DNA from: Cytophagaceae bacterium UBA7467
GTDB lineage: Bacteria; Bacteroidota; Bacteroidia; Cytophagales; Spirosomataceae
DNA length: 25,206 nucleotides
Assembly: GCA_002479785.1 (NCBI GenBank)
Contig: DLPD01000029.1
Span: 60,102 to 85,307, forward strand
Reading direction: 5' to 3'
A program made the position numbers and the translations under genes. A model generated the notes under the pieces. That model was not told the DNA's origin. It saw only the letters and a program-made list of their open reading frames with translations, and did not search any database. This document shows, in pieces, positions 1 to 7,689 of this stretch. Within the stretch, counting starts at the first letter, position 1, and the number at the start of each line of letters is the position of its first letter.

Positions 1-52
1 CTGTCCACTACCCACTGCCCACTACCCACTGTCCACTGCCTACTGTCCACTA
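1..52. repeat. Degenerate 7-bp tandem repeat (CTRYCYA), about 7.4 units, cut by window edge
   Basis: Seven consecutive 7-base units can be read from base 1: CTGTCCA, CTACCCA, CTGCCCA, CTACCCA, CTGTCCA, CTGCCTA, CTGTCCA, followed by a partial CTA at 50-52. Variation is confined to positions 3, 4 and 6 of the unit and consists only of transitions. The array stops 36 bases before the likely ATG of engB and probably continues beyond the left edge. Heptamer repeats of this general kind are known from intergenic DNA of some bacteria, for example the cyanobacterial STRR family. No role is known to me here. Confidence 0.85.
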
Positions 53-88
53 TTTTCCTTACCTTTGTCCTTCATTAACACCCGCCCT

Positions 89-703
89 ATGGCTCAGATT
101 AACGCTAAATTCGTTACTAGTAACACCGACTTTAAGAATTGCCCTCCTGCAAGATTTCCTGAATTTGCCTTTATTGGTCGTTCAAATGTGGGAAAATCGT
201 CTCTGATTAATTCATTAACCTTTCACAAAGGTTTAGCGAAAACATCCCAGACTCCCGGAAAAACGCAGTTGATAAATCACTTTTTCATTGATGAGAAATG
301 GTATTTAGTGGATTTACCAGGTTATGGTTTTGCCAAAGTCAGTAAGGAGAAACGCAAGGAGTTCGAGAAAATGATCTTTGATTATTTAATTCATCGGGAA
401 AGTTTGACCTGTTTATTTGTACTAGTGGACATTCGATTGAAACCACAGGCGGTGGATATTGAGTTTATGAACCGGATGGTAGAGGATGAAATTCCATTTT
501 ATATCGTATTTACGAAGGCGGATAAATTGTCCCAAAAGCAGATAAATGAAAGCGTTGAAGTGTATAAGAACTTTCTTTTAGAGATGTGGGATGAGCTACC
601 TCCTTTATTTATTACCTCGGCTGAAAAGCACGTAGGTAGAGAGGACATTTTGAAGTCCATTGATGAATTAATTCAAACATCCCCTTACAGAATAGGGAAA
701 TAG
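89..703 (+). CDS. engB: Ribosome biogenesis GTP-binding protein EngB (YihA/YsxC)
   Basis: This is a small TRAFAC-class GTPase of the EngB/YsxC family, which assists assembly of the large ribosomal subunit in the cytoplasm. All G motifs are visible in the 204-residue product: G1 GRSNVGKSS at about 30-38, G2 threonine in TPGKTQ, G3 DLPGYG, G4 TKAD and G5 TSA. Length is typical. The frame can be extended to a TTG at 65, but the ATG at 89 is preferred because the 8 extra residues have no family equivalent and the ATG-started protein begins as relatives do. It is followed, 33 bases on, by the DUF5606 gene, which has its own promoter-like element. Family assignment is very secure. Confidence 0.96.
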   Translation: MAQINAKFVTSNTDFKNCPPARFPEFAFIGRSNVGKSSLINSLTFHKGLAKTSQTPGKTQLINHFFIDEKWYLVDLPGYGFAKVSKEKRKEFEKMIFDYLIHRESLTCLFVLVDIRLKPQAVDIEFMNRMVEDEIPFYIVFTKADKLSQKQINESVEVYKNFLLEMWDELPPLFITSAEKHVGREDILKSIDELIQTSPYRIGK

Positions 704-706
704 TAC

Positions 707-714
707 TAATTTTG
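707..714 (+). promoter_or_regulatory. Bacteroidota -7 element TAATTTTG before DUF5606 gene
   Basis: TAATTTTG matches the TAnnTTTG consensus of the Bacteroidota housekeeping sigma factor exactly. It lies directly after the engB stop and 22 bases before the next ATG. A poor -33 match (TTA at 685-687) sits 19 bases upstream. Transcription from here would give a short leader. Confidence 0.55.
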
Positions 715-736
715 CCCCCAAAACAAGCGAAAAAAC

Positions 737-1231
737 ATGGATTTATTGAATGAAGTTGCCCATATCTCGGGAAAAAGTGGATTGTACAAAGTATTAAAAC
801 CTACGCGCACAGGAGTGATTGTAGAGACTTTGGATGCTGCAAAACAAAAATCAGTTGTAGGTGGCCAAACACGCATTTCCGTTTTAAAAGACATCTCGTT
901 GTATTTAGATGATCACCAAGATAGCACTTTACCGTTAGCTGATTTGTTCCTACAAATCCACGCTAAATTCAATGGTGTTTTACCTATTGAAGCAAAAAAA
1001 GCGAGTGATGCTGAATTATTTAGCACCTTAGCATCCGTAGTTCCTAACTATGATACTGACCGCGTATTCGCATCAGACATAAAAAAAATCTTAAGTTGGT
1101 ATTTGATTTTGGCGGCTAACACACCAGAATTATTCCCAGCTGCTGCGAAAGCAGAGAAAGCTCCTAAGGCAGAAAAAACAACTGCTGAGAAGGCTGAGAA
1201 AAAGCCTGCGGCGAAGAAAGCAGCTAAATAA
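737..1231 (+). CDS. DUF5606 family protein with Lys/Ala-rich tail
   Basis: The 164-residue product has an N-terminal region of about 130 residues typical of the DUF5606 family, found widely in Bacteroidota and of unknown function. The N-terminal half (LNEVAHISGKSGLYKV, then VVGGQTRISVLKDISLY) looks like a small beta-rich domain. From about residue 135 the protein becomes a low-complexity tail made almost only of Lys, Ala, Glu, Pro and Thr, resembling histone H1-like or nucleic-acid-binding tails. No signal peptide or membrane segment is present, so it should be cytoplasmic. It sits 5 bases upstream of the GNAT gene and is probably cotranscribed with it. The family call is good; a nucleic-acid-binding role is only an inference from the basic tail. 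Confidence 0.85.
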   Translation: MDLLNEVAHISGKSGLYKVLKPTRTGVIVETLDAAKQKSVVGGQTRISVLKDISLYLDDHQDSTLPLADLFLQIHAKFNGVLPIEAKKASDAELFSTLASVVPNYDTDRVFASDIKKILSWYLILAANTPELFPAAAKAEKAPKAEKTTAEKAEKKPAAKKAAK

Positions 1232-1236
1232 TCACC

Positions 1237-1713
1237 ATGGATATTCGTCCCATTGAATCCAGAGACAATGAAGCACTGGCGAATGTAATTCGTACAGCAT
1301 TGGCGGAATTTGGGGCGAATAAACCGGGAACCGTCTTTTTCGATCCCACAACGGATGCCCTATTTGAATTATTTCGCACACCCGGCTCTTTTTATTTCGT
1401 AGCTACTATAGCCGAAAAAGTCGTGGGTGGTTGCGGGATATTCCCTACAGAGAATTTGCCGGATGGAACCTGCGAATTAGTTAAATTATATGTAGCAAAA
1501 AACGCCCGCGGAACCGGCCTTGGAAAGCAACTAATGGAGAAATCCATGAACTGGGCAAAAGAATATGGTTATACCCAAGTGTATTTAGAATCCATGCCAG
1601 AACTTTCGAAAGCGGTTTCCATCTATGAGAAGGTGGGATTCAAGTCTCTAGATCATCCATTAGGGAATAGTGGCCATTGCGGATGTGACATTTGGATGAT
1701 AAAATCTTTATAA
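1237..1713 (+). CDS. GNAT family N-acetyltransferase
   Basis: The 158-residue protein has the GNAT fold signature. Motif A, which binds the acetyl-CoA pyrophosphate, is seen as RGTGLGKQL at residues 91-99, preceded by the beta-4 strand CELVKLYV, and motif B as the late segment with SIYEKVGF. GNAT enzymes transfer acetyl from acetyl-CoA to an amine; the substrate cannot be told from sequence. The C-terminus contains HCGCDIWM, as in a subgroup of small Bacteroidota acetyltransferases. It starts 5 bases after the DUF5606 stop and ends just before a strong hairpin terminator, so it closes a short operon. Function beyond the fold is unassigned. Confidence 0.9.
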   Translation: MDIRPIESRDNEALANVIRTALAEFGANKPGTVFFDPTTDALFELFRTPGSFYFVATIAEKVVGGCGIFPTENLPDGTCELVKLYVAKNARGTGLGKQLMEKSMNWAKEYGYTQVYLESMPELSKAVSIYEKVGFKSLDHPLGNSGHCGCDIWMIKSL

Positions 1714-1717
1714 AACA

Positions 1718-1748
1718 AAAAAGCCCTCAATCTAATTGAGGGCTTTTT
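1718..1748. terminator. Bidirectional intrinsic terminator between GNAT and cytochrome c genes
   Basis: A perfect 13-bp stem pairs AAAAAGCCCTCAA (1718-1730) with TTGAGGGCTTTTT (1736-1748) around a 5-base loop. The A-run on one side and T-run on the other let it end transcription in both directions. It separates the convergent GNAT (+) and cytochrome c (-) genes. Confidence 0.93.
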
Positions 1749-1764
1749 CATGTAGTAAGATTAA

Positions 1765-2091
1765 TTATTTCAACGAGTTGATATACTTCGCTAATTTAAC
1801 TGCGTCCTCTTTAGGCACGTTAGTCATAGGTGCCATTGGAGGATAACCCGGCCAATTAGAAGGTTGAGGCTTCGCAATTAAAGAAACAATCTTATCTACC
1901 GAATATTTCTTCTTAGCTACCTCTTTATAAGCCGGACCCACTAATCGGGCGTCCACTTTATGACATGCAAAGCAAGTATATTTTGTCATTAATGGCTTGA
2001 TGTCTGCTGGAAAATCTTCTGCTTTTGCTTGAAATCCAAAAGCCATTGTTCCAAAAACGAATGTTAAAATAAGTTTAGTTATGTTTTTCAT
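1765..2091 (-). CDS. Small periplasmic class I cytochrome c
   Basis: The 108-residue product starts with a Sec signal peptide of about 24 residues (basic MKNITK, hydrophobic core, AKA cleavage site). The mature domain carries one haem-binding CFACH at residues 40-44 and a distal methionine, M86 or M89, in the PPMAPM loop, then the C-terminal helix KLAKYINSLK. This is the pattern of small cytochromes of the c551/c552 type, which shuttle electrons in the periplasm. A promoter-like TTG/TAATTTG pair with a symmetric spacer lies upstream. The redox partner cannot be told; no oxidase or reductase gene is nearby. It follows murQ by 58 bases. Confidence 0.93.
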   Translation of the reverse strand: MKNITKLILTFVFGTMAFGFQAKAEDFPADIKPLMTKYTCFACHKVDARLVGPAYKEVAKKKYSVDKIVSLIAKPQPSNWPGYPPMAPMTNVPKEDAVKLAKYINSLK

Positions 2092-2116
2092 ACGAGGTAT
2101 TTGATTAATAATGTTA

Positions 2117-2148
2117 CAAATTAAGGGATTAAAGCGCTATTATCCCAA
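2117..2148 (-). promoter_or_regulatory. Promoter of the cytochrome c gene with imperfect palindrome in its spacer
   Basis: On the minus strand a TTG (2148-2146) is followed after 22 bases by TAATTTG (2123-2117), close to the Bacteroidota promoter pattern but one base short in the -7 box. The spacer holds the 22-base imperfect palindrome at 2125-2146, with 9 of 11 symmetric positions paired (GGGAT at one end, ATCCC at the other, AGCGCT in the centre). This looks like an operator but could also be a weak terminator for murQ. Confidence 0.4.
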
Positions 2149-2149
2149 T

Positions 2150-2974
2150 TTATTTTGCTTGAATTGCATCTACTGCATTTCGTACGCTGCCGTGTTTTTC
2201 TAAAAGTTCCGCTGCCACCTCGTCGCTTACTCCAGTTGCCTCTCGAACCATGCGAATCGCGCGTAATACTAACTTGTGATTGCTTAGCTGCATATCCACC
2301 ATTTTATTCCCCCTCACGCGACCTAACTGGATCATAACGGCTGTGGACAACATATTTAAAACGAGCTTTTGCGCTGTTCCTGATTTCATTCGGGTACTTC
2401 CTGTGACATACTCAGGTCCCACTACCACTTCAATAGGGTATTTTGCTTCAGCAGCGACTGCACTTCCCGTGTTGCAAACAATGCACCCTGTTAGGATTCC
2501 ACGTGCATTCGCATCGCGTAAACCACCAATTACATAAGGTGTTCTACCCGAAGCGGCGATACCTACTACCGTATCTAGTTCGTCTATGCCATAAGCTTCC
2601 ATATCCAGCCAAGCCTGTTTCTCATCATCCTCCGCATTTTCAACAGCTTTGCGAATGGCTGAATCACCACCAGCAATCAGTCCGATAACCCAGTCATGAG
2701 GCACACCATAGGTAGGTGGACATTCGGAGGCATCGACTACACCTAATCGACCTGATGTTCCAGCACCGATATAAAATAGGCGACCGCCTTGCTTCATTCG
2801 CTTCACGATTTCGTGCACTAAAGCTTCAATCGCTGGAATCACTTTTTCAACCGCTAAAGGAACCGTTTTATCTTCCGTATTAATTTGACGCAAGATCGTA
2901 TCTACCGTTTGTTGCTCTAGATTATCGTACGTAGAGCTAGATTCCGTTGCTAAAACACTTAAATTCTCCACCAT
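2150..2974 (-). CDS. murQ: N-acetylmuramic acid 6-phosphate etherase MurQ
   Basis: MurQ cleaves the lactyl ether of MurNAc-6-phosphate to give GlcNAc-6-phosphate and D-lactate, a step of peptidoglycan recycling in the cytoplasm. The 274-residue product has the SIS-type sugar-phosphate fold with the family signature GAGTSGRLGVVDASECPPT (about 70-88). Glu84 and Glu115 match the two catalytic glutamates known from E. coli MurQ. The ATG at 2974 is chosen because it lies one base after the stop of the upstream peptidase gene; a TTG at 2995 would add 7 residues and overlap that gene by 20 bases. The gene is last in a probable plsY-peptidase-murQ operon. No MurNAc kinase gene is in the window. Confidence 0.95.
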   Translation of the reverse strand: MVENLSVLATESSSTYDNLEQQTVDTILRQINTEDKTVPLAVEKVIPAIEALVHEIVKRMKQGGRLFYIGAGTSGRLGVVDASECPPTYGVPHDWVIGLIAGGDSAIRKAVENAEDDEKQAWLDMEAYGIDELDTVVGIAASGRTPYVIGGLRDANARGILTGCIVCNTGSAVAAEAKYPIEVVVGPEYVTGSTRMKSGTAQKLVLNMLSTAVMIQLGRVRGNKMVDMQLSNHKLVLRAIRMVREATGVSDEVAAELLEKHGSVRNAVDAIQAK

Positions 2975-2975
2975 A

Positions 2976-4346
2976 TTATTTCGATAATGCTGCAAAGTTT
3001 CTAAAGAAATGAGGAATTGTCTCTATCCCTTTGTAAAAATTGAATAAACCGTAATGCTCATTAGGAGAATGTATCGCATCTGAATCTAGGCCAAAGCCCA
3101 TCAAAATAGACTTAATACCTAATTCTTTCTCGAACAAGGCCACAATCGGAATACTTCCGCCACCTCTTGTAGGCACGGGTTCTTTGCCAAAAGTAGTCGT
3201 CATCGCCTCTGAAGCTGCTTGAAAAGCAATACTGTCTGTAGGCATCAAATAACCCTCTCCCCCATGGTGAGCGGTCACTTTCACTTTTACTCCTTTAGGC
3301 GCAATCGCTTTAAAGTGTTCCGTAAATAATCGCGTAATTTCTGCCGAAGATTGGTTAGGCACTAAACGCATGGATATTTTAGCATAGGCTTTTGACGGCA
3401 AAACTGTTTTCGCTCCTTCGCCCGTATAACCTCCCCAAATTCCGTTCACATCTAATGTTGGGCGGATAGAGGCACGTTCTAAAGTGGTATATCCTTTCTC
3501 CCCATAAACAGAGTCGATGCCTAAATCTTTTTGGTAAGCTTCTAAATCAAATGGTGTCTGAGCCATCGCTGCTCTATCCGCCGCACTTACTTCCATCACC
3601 CCATCGTAGAATCCTGGAATAGTGATATGATTGAATTCATCGTGCATCGAAGAAATCATTTGGCATAAAATATTAATCGGATTCGCTACTGCACCCCCAT
3701 AAACACCCGAGTGCAAATCGCGGTTAGGACCCTGCACTTCCACTTCCATATAACTCAATCCACGTAATCCCACATCGATGGACGGAATATCATTCGCAAT
3801 AATGGCCGTATCCGATATTAAAATCACATCAGCCCTCAACAAATCTTTATTCGCTGCCACGAAATTCCCTAAATTATCAGAGCCCACTTCTTCCTCGCCC
3901 TCAATCATGAACTTCACATTACATGTCAAATTACCTGTAGCTAACATCGCTTCAAATGACTTCAAATGCATAAAAACTTGCCCTTTATCATCACAAGCAC
4001 CTCGAGCGTAAATGACCTCGTCTTTAATGACAGGTTCAAAAGGAGGATTATCCCAAAGCTCCAACGGATCTGCTGGCTGTACATCATAATGACCGTACAC
4101 TAGAACAGTAGGTGCTGCTGGATCCACCATTTTCTCACCATAGACAATCGGATAACCAGGTGTTTCTTCTAGTCGAACATGGTCTGCTCCTGCTTGACGC
4201 AAGTTTTCAGCAATCCATTCAGCCGCTTTACGAACATCTCCCGCATAAGCTGGATCTGCTGAAATGGAGGGAATTCTCAAAAGGTCTAATAGCTCCGCTA
4301 GAAACCGATCTTTGTGAGCGGCAATAAAGTCAGTTGTTGATTGCAT
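2976..4346 (-). CDS. M20 family metallodipeptidase
   Basis: The 456-residue protein is a di-zinc aminoacylase/carboxypeptidase of family M20, in the branch that contains carnosine-type dipeptidases. Metal ligands are visible: His86 and Asp88 in VYGHYDVQPAD, the bridging Asp119 in ARGACDDKGQ, and the catalytic/metal glutamates at 151-153 in GEEEVGS. The dimerisation (lid) domain is inserted in the middle, with the typical DLHSGVYGG. There is no signal peptide, so it should act in the cytoplasm on dipeptides. It lies 20 bases after plsY and one base before murQ, which suggests cotranscription. A role on muropeptide-derived peptides is possible from the neighbour but is only inference. Confidence 0.92.
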   Translation of the reverse strand: MQSTTDFIAAHKDRFLAELLDLLRIPSISADPAYAGDVRKAAEWIAENLRQAGADHVRLEETPGYPIVYGEKMVDPAAPTVLVYGHYDVQPADPLELWDNPPFEPVIKDEVIYARGACDDKGQVFMHLKSFEAMLATGNLTCNVKFMIEGEEEVGSDNLGNFVAANKDLLRADVILISDTAIIANDIPSIDVGLRGLSYMEVEVQGPNRDLHSGVYGGAVANPINILCQMISSMHDEFNHITIPGFYDGVMEVSAADRAAMAQTPFDLEAYQKDLGIDSVYGEKGYTTLERASIRPTLDVNGIWGGYTGEGAKTVLPSKAYAKISMRLVPNQSSAEITRLFTEHFKAIAPKGVKVKVTAHHGGEGYLMPTDSIAFQAASEAMTTTFGKEPVPTRGGGSIPIVALFEKELGIKSILMGFGLDSDAIHSPNEHYGLFNFYKGIETIPHFFRNFAALSK

Positions 4347-4366
4347 AGTTATATGAAATTAAAAGG

Positions 4367-5011
4367 CTACAAACGCCCTTTTCGAGGAATAAGATACATC
4401 CGATTTTCGGTTCCTGAAATGATTCGGCCGATATTTTTACGGTGCGTAAAGATTACTAAAAAGGAAATGATAAATCCAAAATAAATCAAAATAGGTAATT
4501 CTTTCCCAAAAACCCCCAGTTGAAGCAATAAAGGGAAAACTAAAGACGTCACCATTGAACCTAAGGAGACATAATGGGAAATGGCAAATACAAGTAAAAA
4601 TACGAGACTACTAGCAAAGGCCGCTTGCGGGTGCAGGGCAATAACCATCCCTAAGGTTGTAGCCACGCCTTTTCCTCCTTTGAAATCACAGAAAATGGGT
4701 AATAAATGCCCTATGATAGCCAGAAAACCAAAAAGTATTTTCAAGCTTACACAGGTTTCCCAATCCACTAGACCAAAAACATATAGTACAGTAGCTAAAC
4801 TAGCAGCAGCAAAGCCTTTCAAGGCATCCACGAACAAAACAATCGAGCCGGCTTTTTTACCCAATACCCGAAAGGTATTGGTAGCTCCAGCGTTACCGCT
4901 TCCGTGCTGACGAATATCAATACCATGGTAACGATCGCCATACCAAATCGCAGTGGGGATAGACCCCAACAGGTAGCTTAGTAATGATAGTCCCACGAGT
5001 ATAAATAGCAT
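4367..5011 (-). CDS. plsY: Glycerol-3-phosphate acyltransferase PlsY
   Basis: PlsY is the inner-membrane enzyme that transfers an acyl group from acyl-phosphate (made by PlsX) to the sn-1 position of glycerol-3-phosphate, the first step of phospholipid synthesis. The 214-residue protein shows all three family loops: GSIPTAIW (16-23), GSGNAGATNTFRVLG (37-51) and KGGKGVATTLG (111-121). About five hydrophobic membrane segments are spread between them. Length matches the family. It begins a minus-strand operon and has a promoter-like element upstream. Its substrate-making partner plsX is in this window too, about 10 kb away on the other strand. Confidence 0.96.
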   Translation of the reverse strand: MLFILVGLSLLSYLLGSIPTAIWYGDRYHGIDIRQHGSGNAGATNTFRVLGKKAGSIVLFVDALKGFAAASLATVLYVFGLVDWETCVSLKILFGFLAIIGHLLPIFCDFKGGKGVATTLGMVIALHPQAAFASSLVFLLVFAISHYVSLGSMVTSLVFPLLLQLGVFGKELPILIYFGFIISFLVIFTHRKNIGRIISGTENRMYLIPRKGRL

Positions 5012-5032
5012 AATTGGCTGGTTGTAACCTTG

Positions 5033-5063
5033 TAAATATAGGGTGACGAGTTTATGAAATCAA
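5033..5063 (-). promoter_or_regulatory. Promoter of plsY (TTG-N20-TATATTTA)
   Basis: On the minus strand TTG (5063-5061) is followed after exactly 20 bases by TATATTTA (5040-5033), a 7/8 match to TAnnTTTG. The plsY ATG is 21 bases further on. The spacing is the same as in the ndk and rplM promoters of this window. Confidence 0.55.
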
Positions 5064-5070
5064 ATACATC

Positions 5071-5091
5071 AAAAACATTCTTGAAATGTTT
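5071..5091 (-). terminator. Weak terminator-like hairpin after the DUF5686 gene
   Basis: On the minus strand AAACATT (5091-5085) pairs with AATGTTT (5079-5073) around a 5-base loop, followed by two more T. The stem is short and AT-rich, so termination would be weak. It lies between the DUF5686 stop and the plsY promoter. Confidence 0.4.
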
Positions 5092-5113
5092 AAACTTTCG
5101 TCTTTATAATGTT

Positions 5114-7633
5114 CTAAAATGAGAAATTAACAGAAGCCATTAACCTAAATCGCTGTGGATTCCCATGATCTAAATAGGTCAATCGATGGAAGGCTTGAAT
5201 GCGTAAAATCTTGAAAATATTGTCAATACCATAACCGACTTCGGCAAAAGGCTTGTTAGGATCTAGAGAATCAAAAGAGTATTGATCTAAAAACTTAGAC
5301 CGCAATGGACTGTTCACGTCCTTCATGATTTCATGGTTAGCTGACCGTTGGCTTCCCATAAGTATATTTCCAGAAGCTATTAAACGCCATTTCAATTTTT
5401 TAATCAATGGAATTCGATTGAAAAGTAATCCATCAAAATTATGGTTGTATTGAATGGATGCAAATTGATCACTCACGAATTCAAAGTAATTCATCGTGGA
5501 ATAGGCAGAACGAACGAAGAAAAATGTTTCATTTCCTAAGTGAGGAAACAACAATGGGGCGGGTAAATTAGAGGGGGTATATCCAGCGGTAAAGGTATAA
5601 TCTGAACGCCCTAAAGTTCCTAAACGAAAGGTCTGGTAAGCCTTCAATGTAACACGATCGTAGGTAAAATCTCCACCTAAAAAACCCTTAAAACCATGTT
5701 GGTATTTCAACGTGATAACTGGAATGCGTTTCGTTGCTAATGTAATTCGCTCATTGCCATTCATGATGAACGTCTCGTTTTTAGCAAAACGCAGCTCCAC
5801 TGTAGCAAATGTTTCTTGGTAATAGTCCTGAACAGCAGACGCACGTCCTAACTCGGGGTTTAGTCTGAATTGGAAACGGAATAACGGATCAAATGAACGG
5901 GTATTTAAAGAGGTGGTGACGGAAATTCCTTTTTGGATTTCTGTCGAGAAAAAGGCCTCAGATTCACGTCTAAAGAAGGCACCGGAAAAAGCCCCCCAAC
6001 GTGTGAAAGCATAAAATAGTTTATTATCTCCTATCAATTCAGGAGTTAAACCAACCCGCTCCAAATCATAGGAATGACGTAATCCTGCCACAGTCCATTT
6101 CTTTTTAGAAAAGAGATAATTCACCTCAGCAGCATACTTCGGCACTAAATCCTTCGTACCAAAACCTACATTTCCTCTTAATATCCAGTGTTTATCAAAG
6201 TTTGCATTCGTTCTAAAACCCAACCTAAATCTAGCTCCCTCTATTTTATTTACCGCAAAACTGGAAACATAAGGTCCTACCTCGATGTCATTAAACTTCT
6301 TGTATCCACTCAAAACAATCTCTGCAATTTCTACATAGGTTCTAACAATAGGCAGATTTTGAACTGAATCTATCAAAGCAGAGGCCATCAAATCTTGAGT
6401 ACTCAGTGGTTCATGTCGAGCATATTTCCAAAATTCCGGATTAGGCTGCATCGCATCTTCAGCCACTTCCGTTGCTAAATCATAGAAGGCTAAATCGTGT
6501 GGTTTGTTTACCACAAAATCTTTATTTGAGATGTACATCTTCAATAACATCCCGGCACTTCCTTTGGTTATTTCTTCTAGGTCAATTAAAAAGCGAGTTC
6601 TGGCCGGAAGCCAAGCGCCAGAACTAGTTTGTTCTAATTCCTGAGAGATTTTAATTTTATCAATAAAGTTTAAATTAGCTCCTTTATCTACAGCTGCATC
6701 GATTTGAACAAGAGCAAATGAGGTGGTATCAATCCACATTTGACCTCTGAAAACGAGGTCCATTGGATTCTTAGGATCAAAATCCAATTGATAGCAAACA
6801 TGCCCATCTACATTAACCGTATCACCCAAAAAATAACTGTAGTTCCCTTTCCAGTTATCTCCGATAGGGCTAGCAAAATCCTTGCCAAAAAAGCCAACAT
6901 AGTTTTGGTAGAAATTATAATTCGCTACCAAATTCCCCCCCACTAACTGCGAAATCAAGGATCCATCCTTTACTCCCACCCCTTTAATATTGGTTTTTGT
7001 GATAGTTTCCTTTTTACGTTGTGGGCTTTCTAAATAGTAAAACTTTCCTACAGACTCAGAGATATAGGTAGGAATAACAAGCTTTCCATCCTCTCCGGCT
7101 ATTTTCTCAAACTTCTTAATCGCCTGAGCGATGTCTTTCATCACCTTTTTCTCCTTGAACTTTTCTGAGATATTGTCCACATCAAGCTCCATCTTGGCAT
7201 AAGAGTCATATTCATAAGCAGAAAGCTTAGAACGATCATTCTTCTCCCGATTGCGAATGACACCACGCAAGATTTTAAAAGCCGGATTTTCACCCGAATA
7301 CACAATTACCTCAGCCATTTCACGACCGGTAGGTTCTAACTGAAATTCAATTTCTTGAAATTTAGCTCCGCGTGTAATTTTCTTTACGCGCTTTTTATAA
7401 CCTACAAAAGACGCAAAAAGACTGTCTGCTGAATATTTAGAATTTAAAGTAAACTCTCCTTGAAAATTAGTAGTTGCACCTTGACTTACACCTACTAGTC
7501 CTACAGATGCAAATGGGATAGGATCCCCGTTCTTTGCATCTGAAACTCGACCTTTAATCACATACTGACCAAGAGACGGGAAAACCGCAAAATACAAGAA
7601 AAACACCAGCAGTATGCTGAATTTCAATTTCAT
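5114..7633 (-). CDS. DUF5686 family outer-membrane protein with carboxypeptidase-regulatory-like domain
   Basis: The 839-residue product begins with a signal peptide (MKLKF, hydrophobic stretch, ending near SLGQ). Residues about 23-105 are a CarboxypepD_reg-like beta-sandwich, with IKGRVSDAKNGDPIPFASV at its start, and the rest matches the DUF5686 family of Bacteroidota. The C-terminal half has many alternating aromatic/hydrophobic strands and ends in SVNFSF, as expected of an outer-membrane beta-barrel. No TonB box or plug domain is evident, so it is not a standard SusC transporter. Function of the family is unknown. The ATG at 7633 begins the signal peptide; a TTG at 7654 would add 7 residues. 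It follows rdgB by 56 bases and has its own promoter-like element. Confidence 0.88.
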   Translation of the reverse strand: MKLKFSILLVFFLYFAVFPSLGQYVIKGRVSDAKNGDPIPFASVGLVGVSQGATTNFQGEFTLNSKYSADSLFASFVGYKKRVKKITRGAKFQEIEFQLEPTGREMAEVIVYSGENPAFKILRGVIRNREKNDRSKLSAYEYDSYAKMELDVDNISEKFKEKKVMKDIAQAIKKFEKIAGEDGKLVIPTYISESVGKFYYLESPQRKKETITKTNIKGVGVKDGSLISQLVGGNLVANYNFYQNYVGFFGKDFASPIGDNWKGNYSYFLGDTVNVDGHVCYQLDFDPKNPMDLVFRGQMWIDTTSFALVQIDAAVDKGANLNFIDKIKISQELEQTSSGAWLPARTRFLIDLEEITKGSAGMLLKMYISNKDFVVNKPHDLAFYDLATEVAEDAMQPNPEFWKYARHEPLSTQDLMASALIDSVQNLPIVRTYVEIAEIVLSGYKKFNDIEVGPYVSSFAVNKIEGARFRLGFRTNANFDKHWILRGNVGFGTKDLVPKYAAEVNYLFSKKKWTVAGLRHSYDLERVGLTPELIGDNKLFYAFTRWGAFSGAFFRRESEAFFSTEIQKGISVTTSLNTRSFDPLFRFQFRLNPELGRASAVQDYYQETFATVELRFAKNETFIMNGNERITLATKRIPVITLKYQHGFKGFLGGDFTYDRVTLKAYQTFRLGTLGRSDYTFTAGYTPSNLPAPLLFPHLGNETFFFVRSAYSTMNYFEFVSDQFASIQYNHNFDGLLFNRIPLIKKLKWRLIASGNILMGSQRSANHEIMKDVNSPLRSKFLDQYSFDSLDPNKPFAEVGYGIDNIFKILRIQAFHRLTYLDHGNPQRFRLMASVNFSF

Positions 7634-7660
7634 GGTGGGGGTTTTATGATGCAAACGTTA

Positions 7661-7668
7661 CAAAAATA
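7661..7668 (-). promoter_or_regulatory. Promoter -7 element TATTTTTG for the DUF5686 gene
   Basis: Read on the minus strand, TATTTTTG fits TAnnTTTG exactly and lies 27 bases upstream of the ATG at 7633. No TTG is found at the expected distance upstream, so strength is uncertain. It would allow separate expression from the rdgB operon. Confidence 0.45.
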
Positions 7669-7689
7669 GCAAGCTAAACGAATATTACG

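Noticed and set aside
1..52. CRISPR array
   Set aside because: Repeat units are 7 bases, contiguous and without spacers.
65..88. TTG start of engB at base 65
   Set aside because: The ATG at 89 gives the usual family start; the extra residues are unsupported and follow closely after the tandem repeat.
4581..4910. 109-codon open frame on the plus strand opposite plsY
   Set aside because: plsY is certain on the other strand with all its motifs; the plus product is basic low-complexity with no family features.
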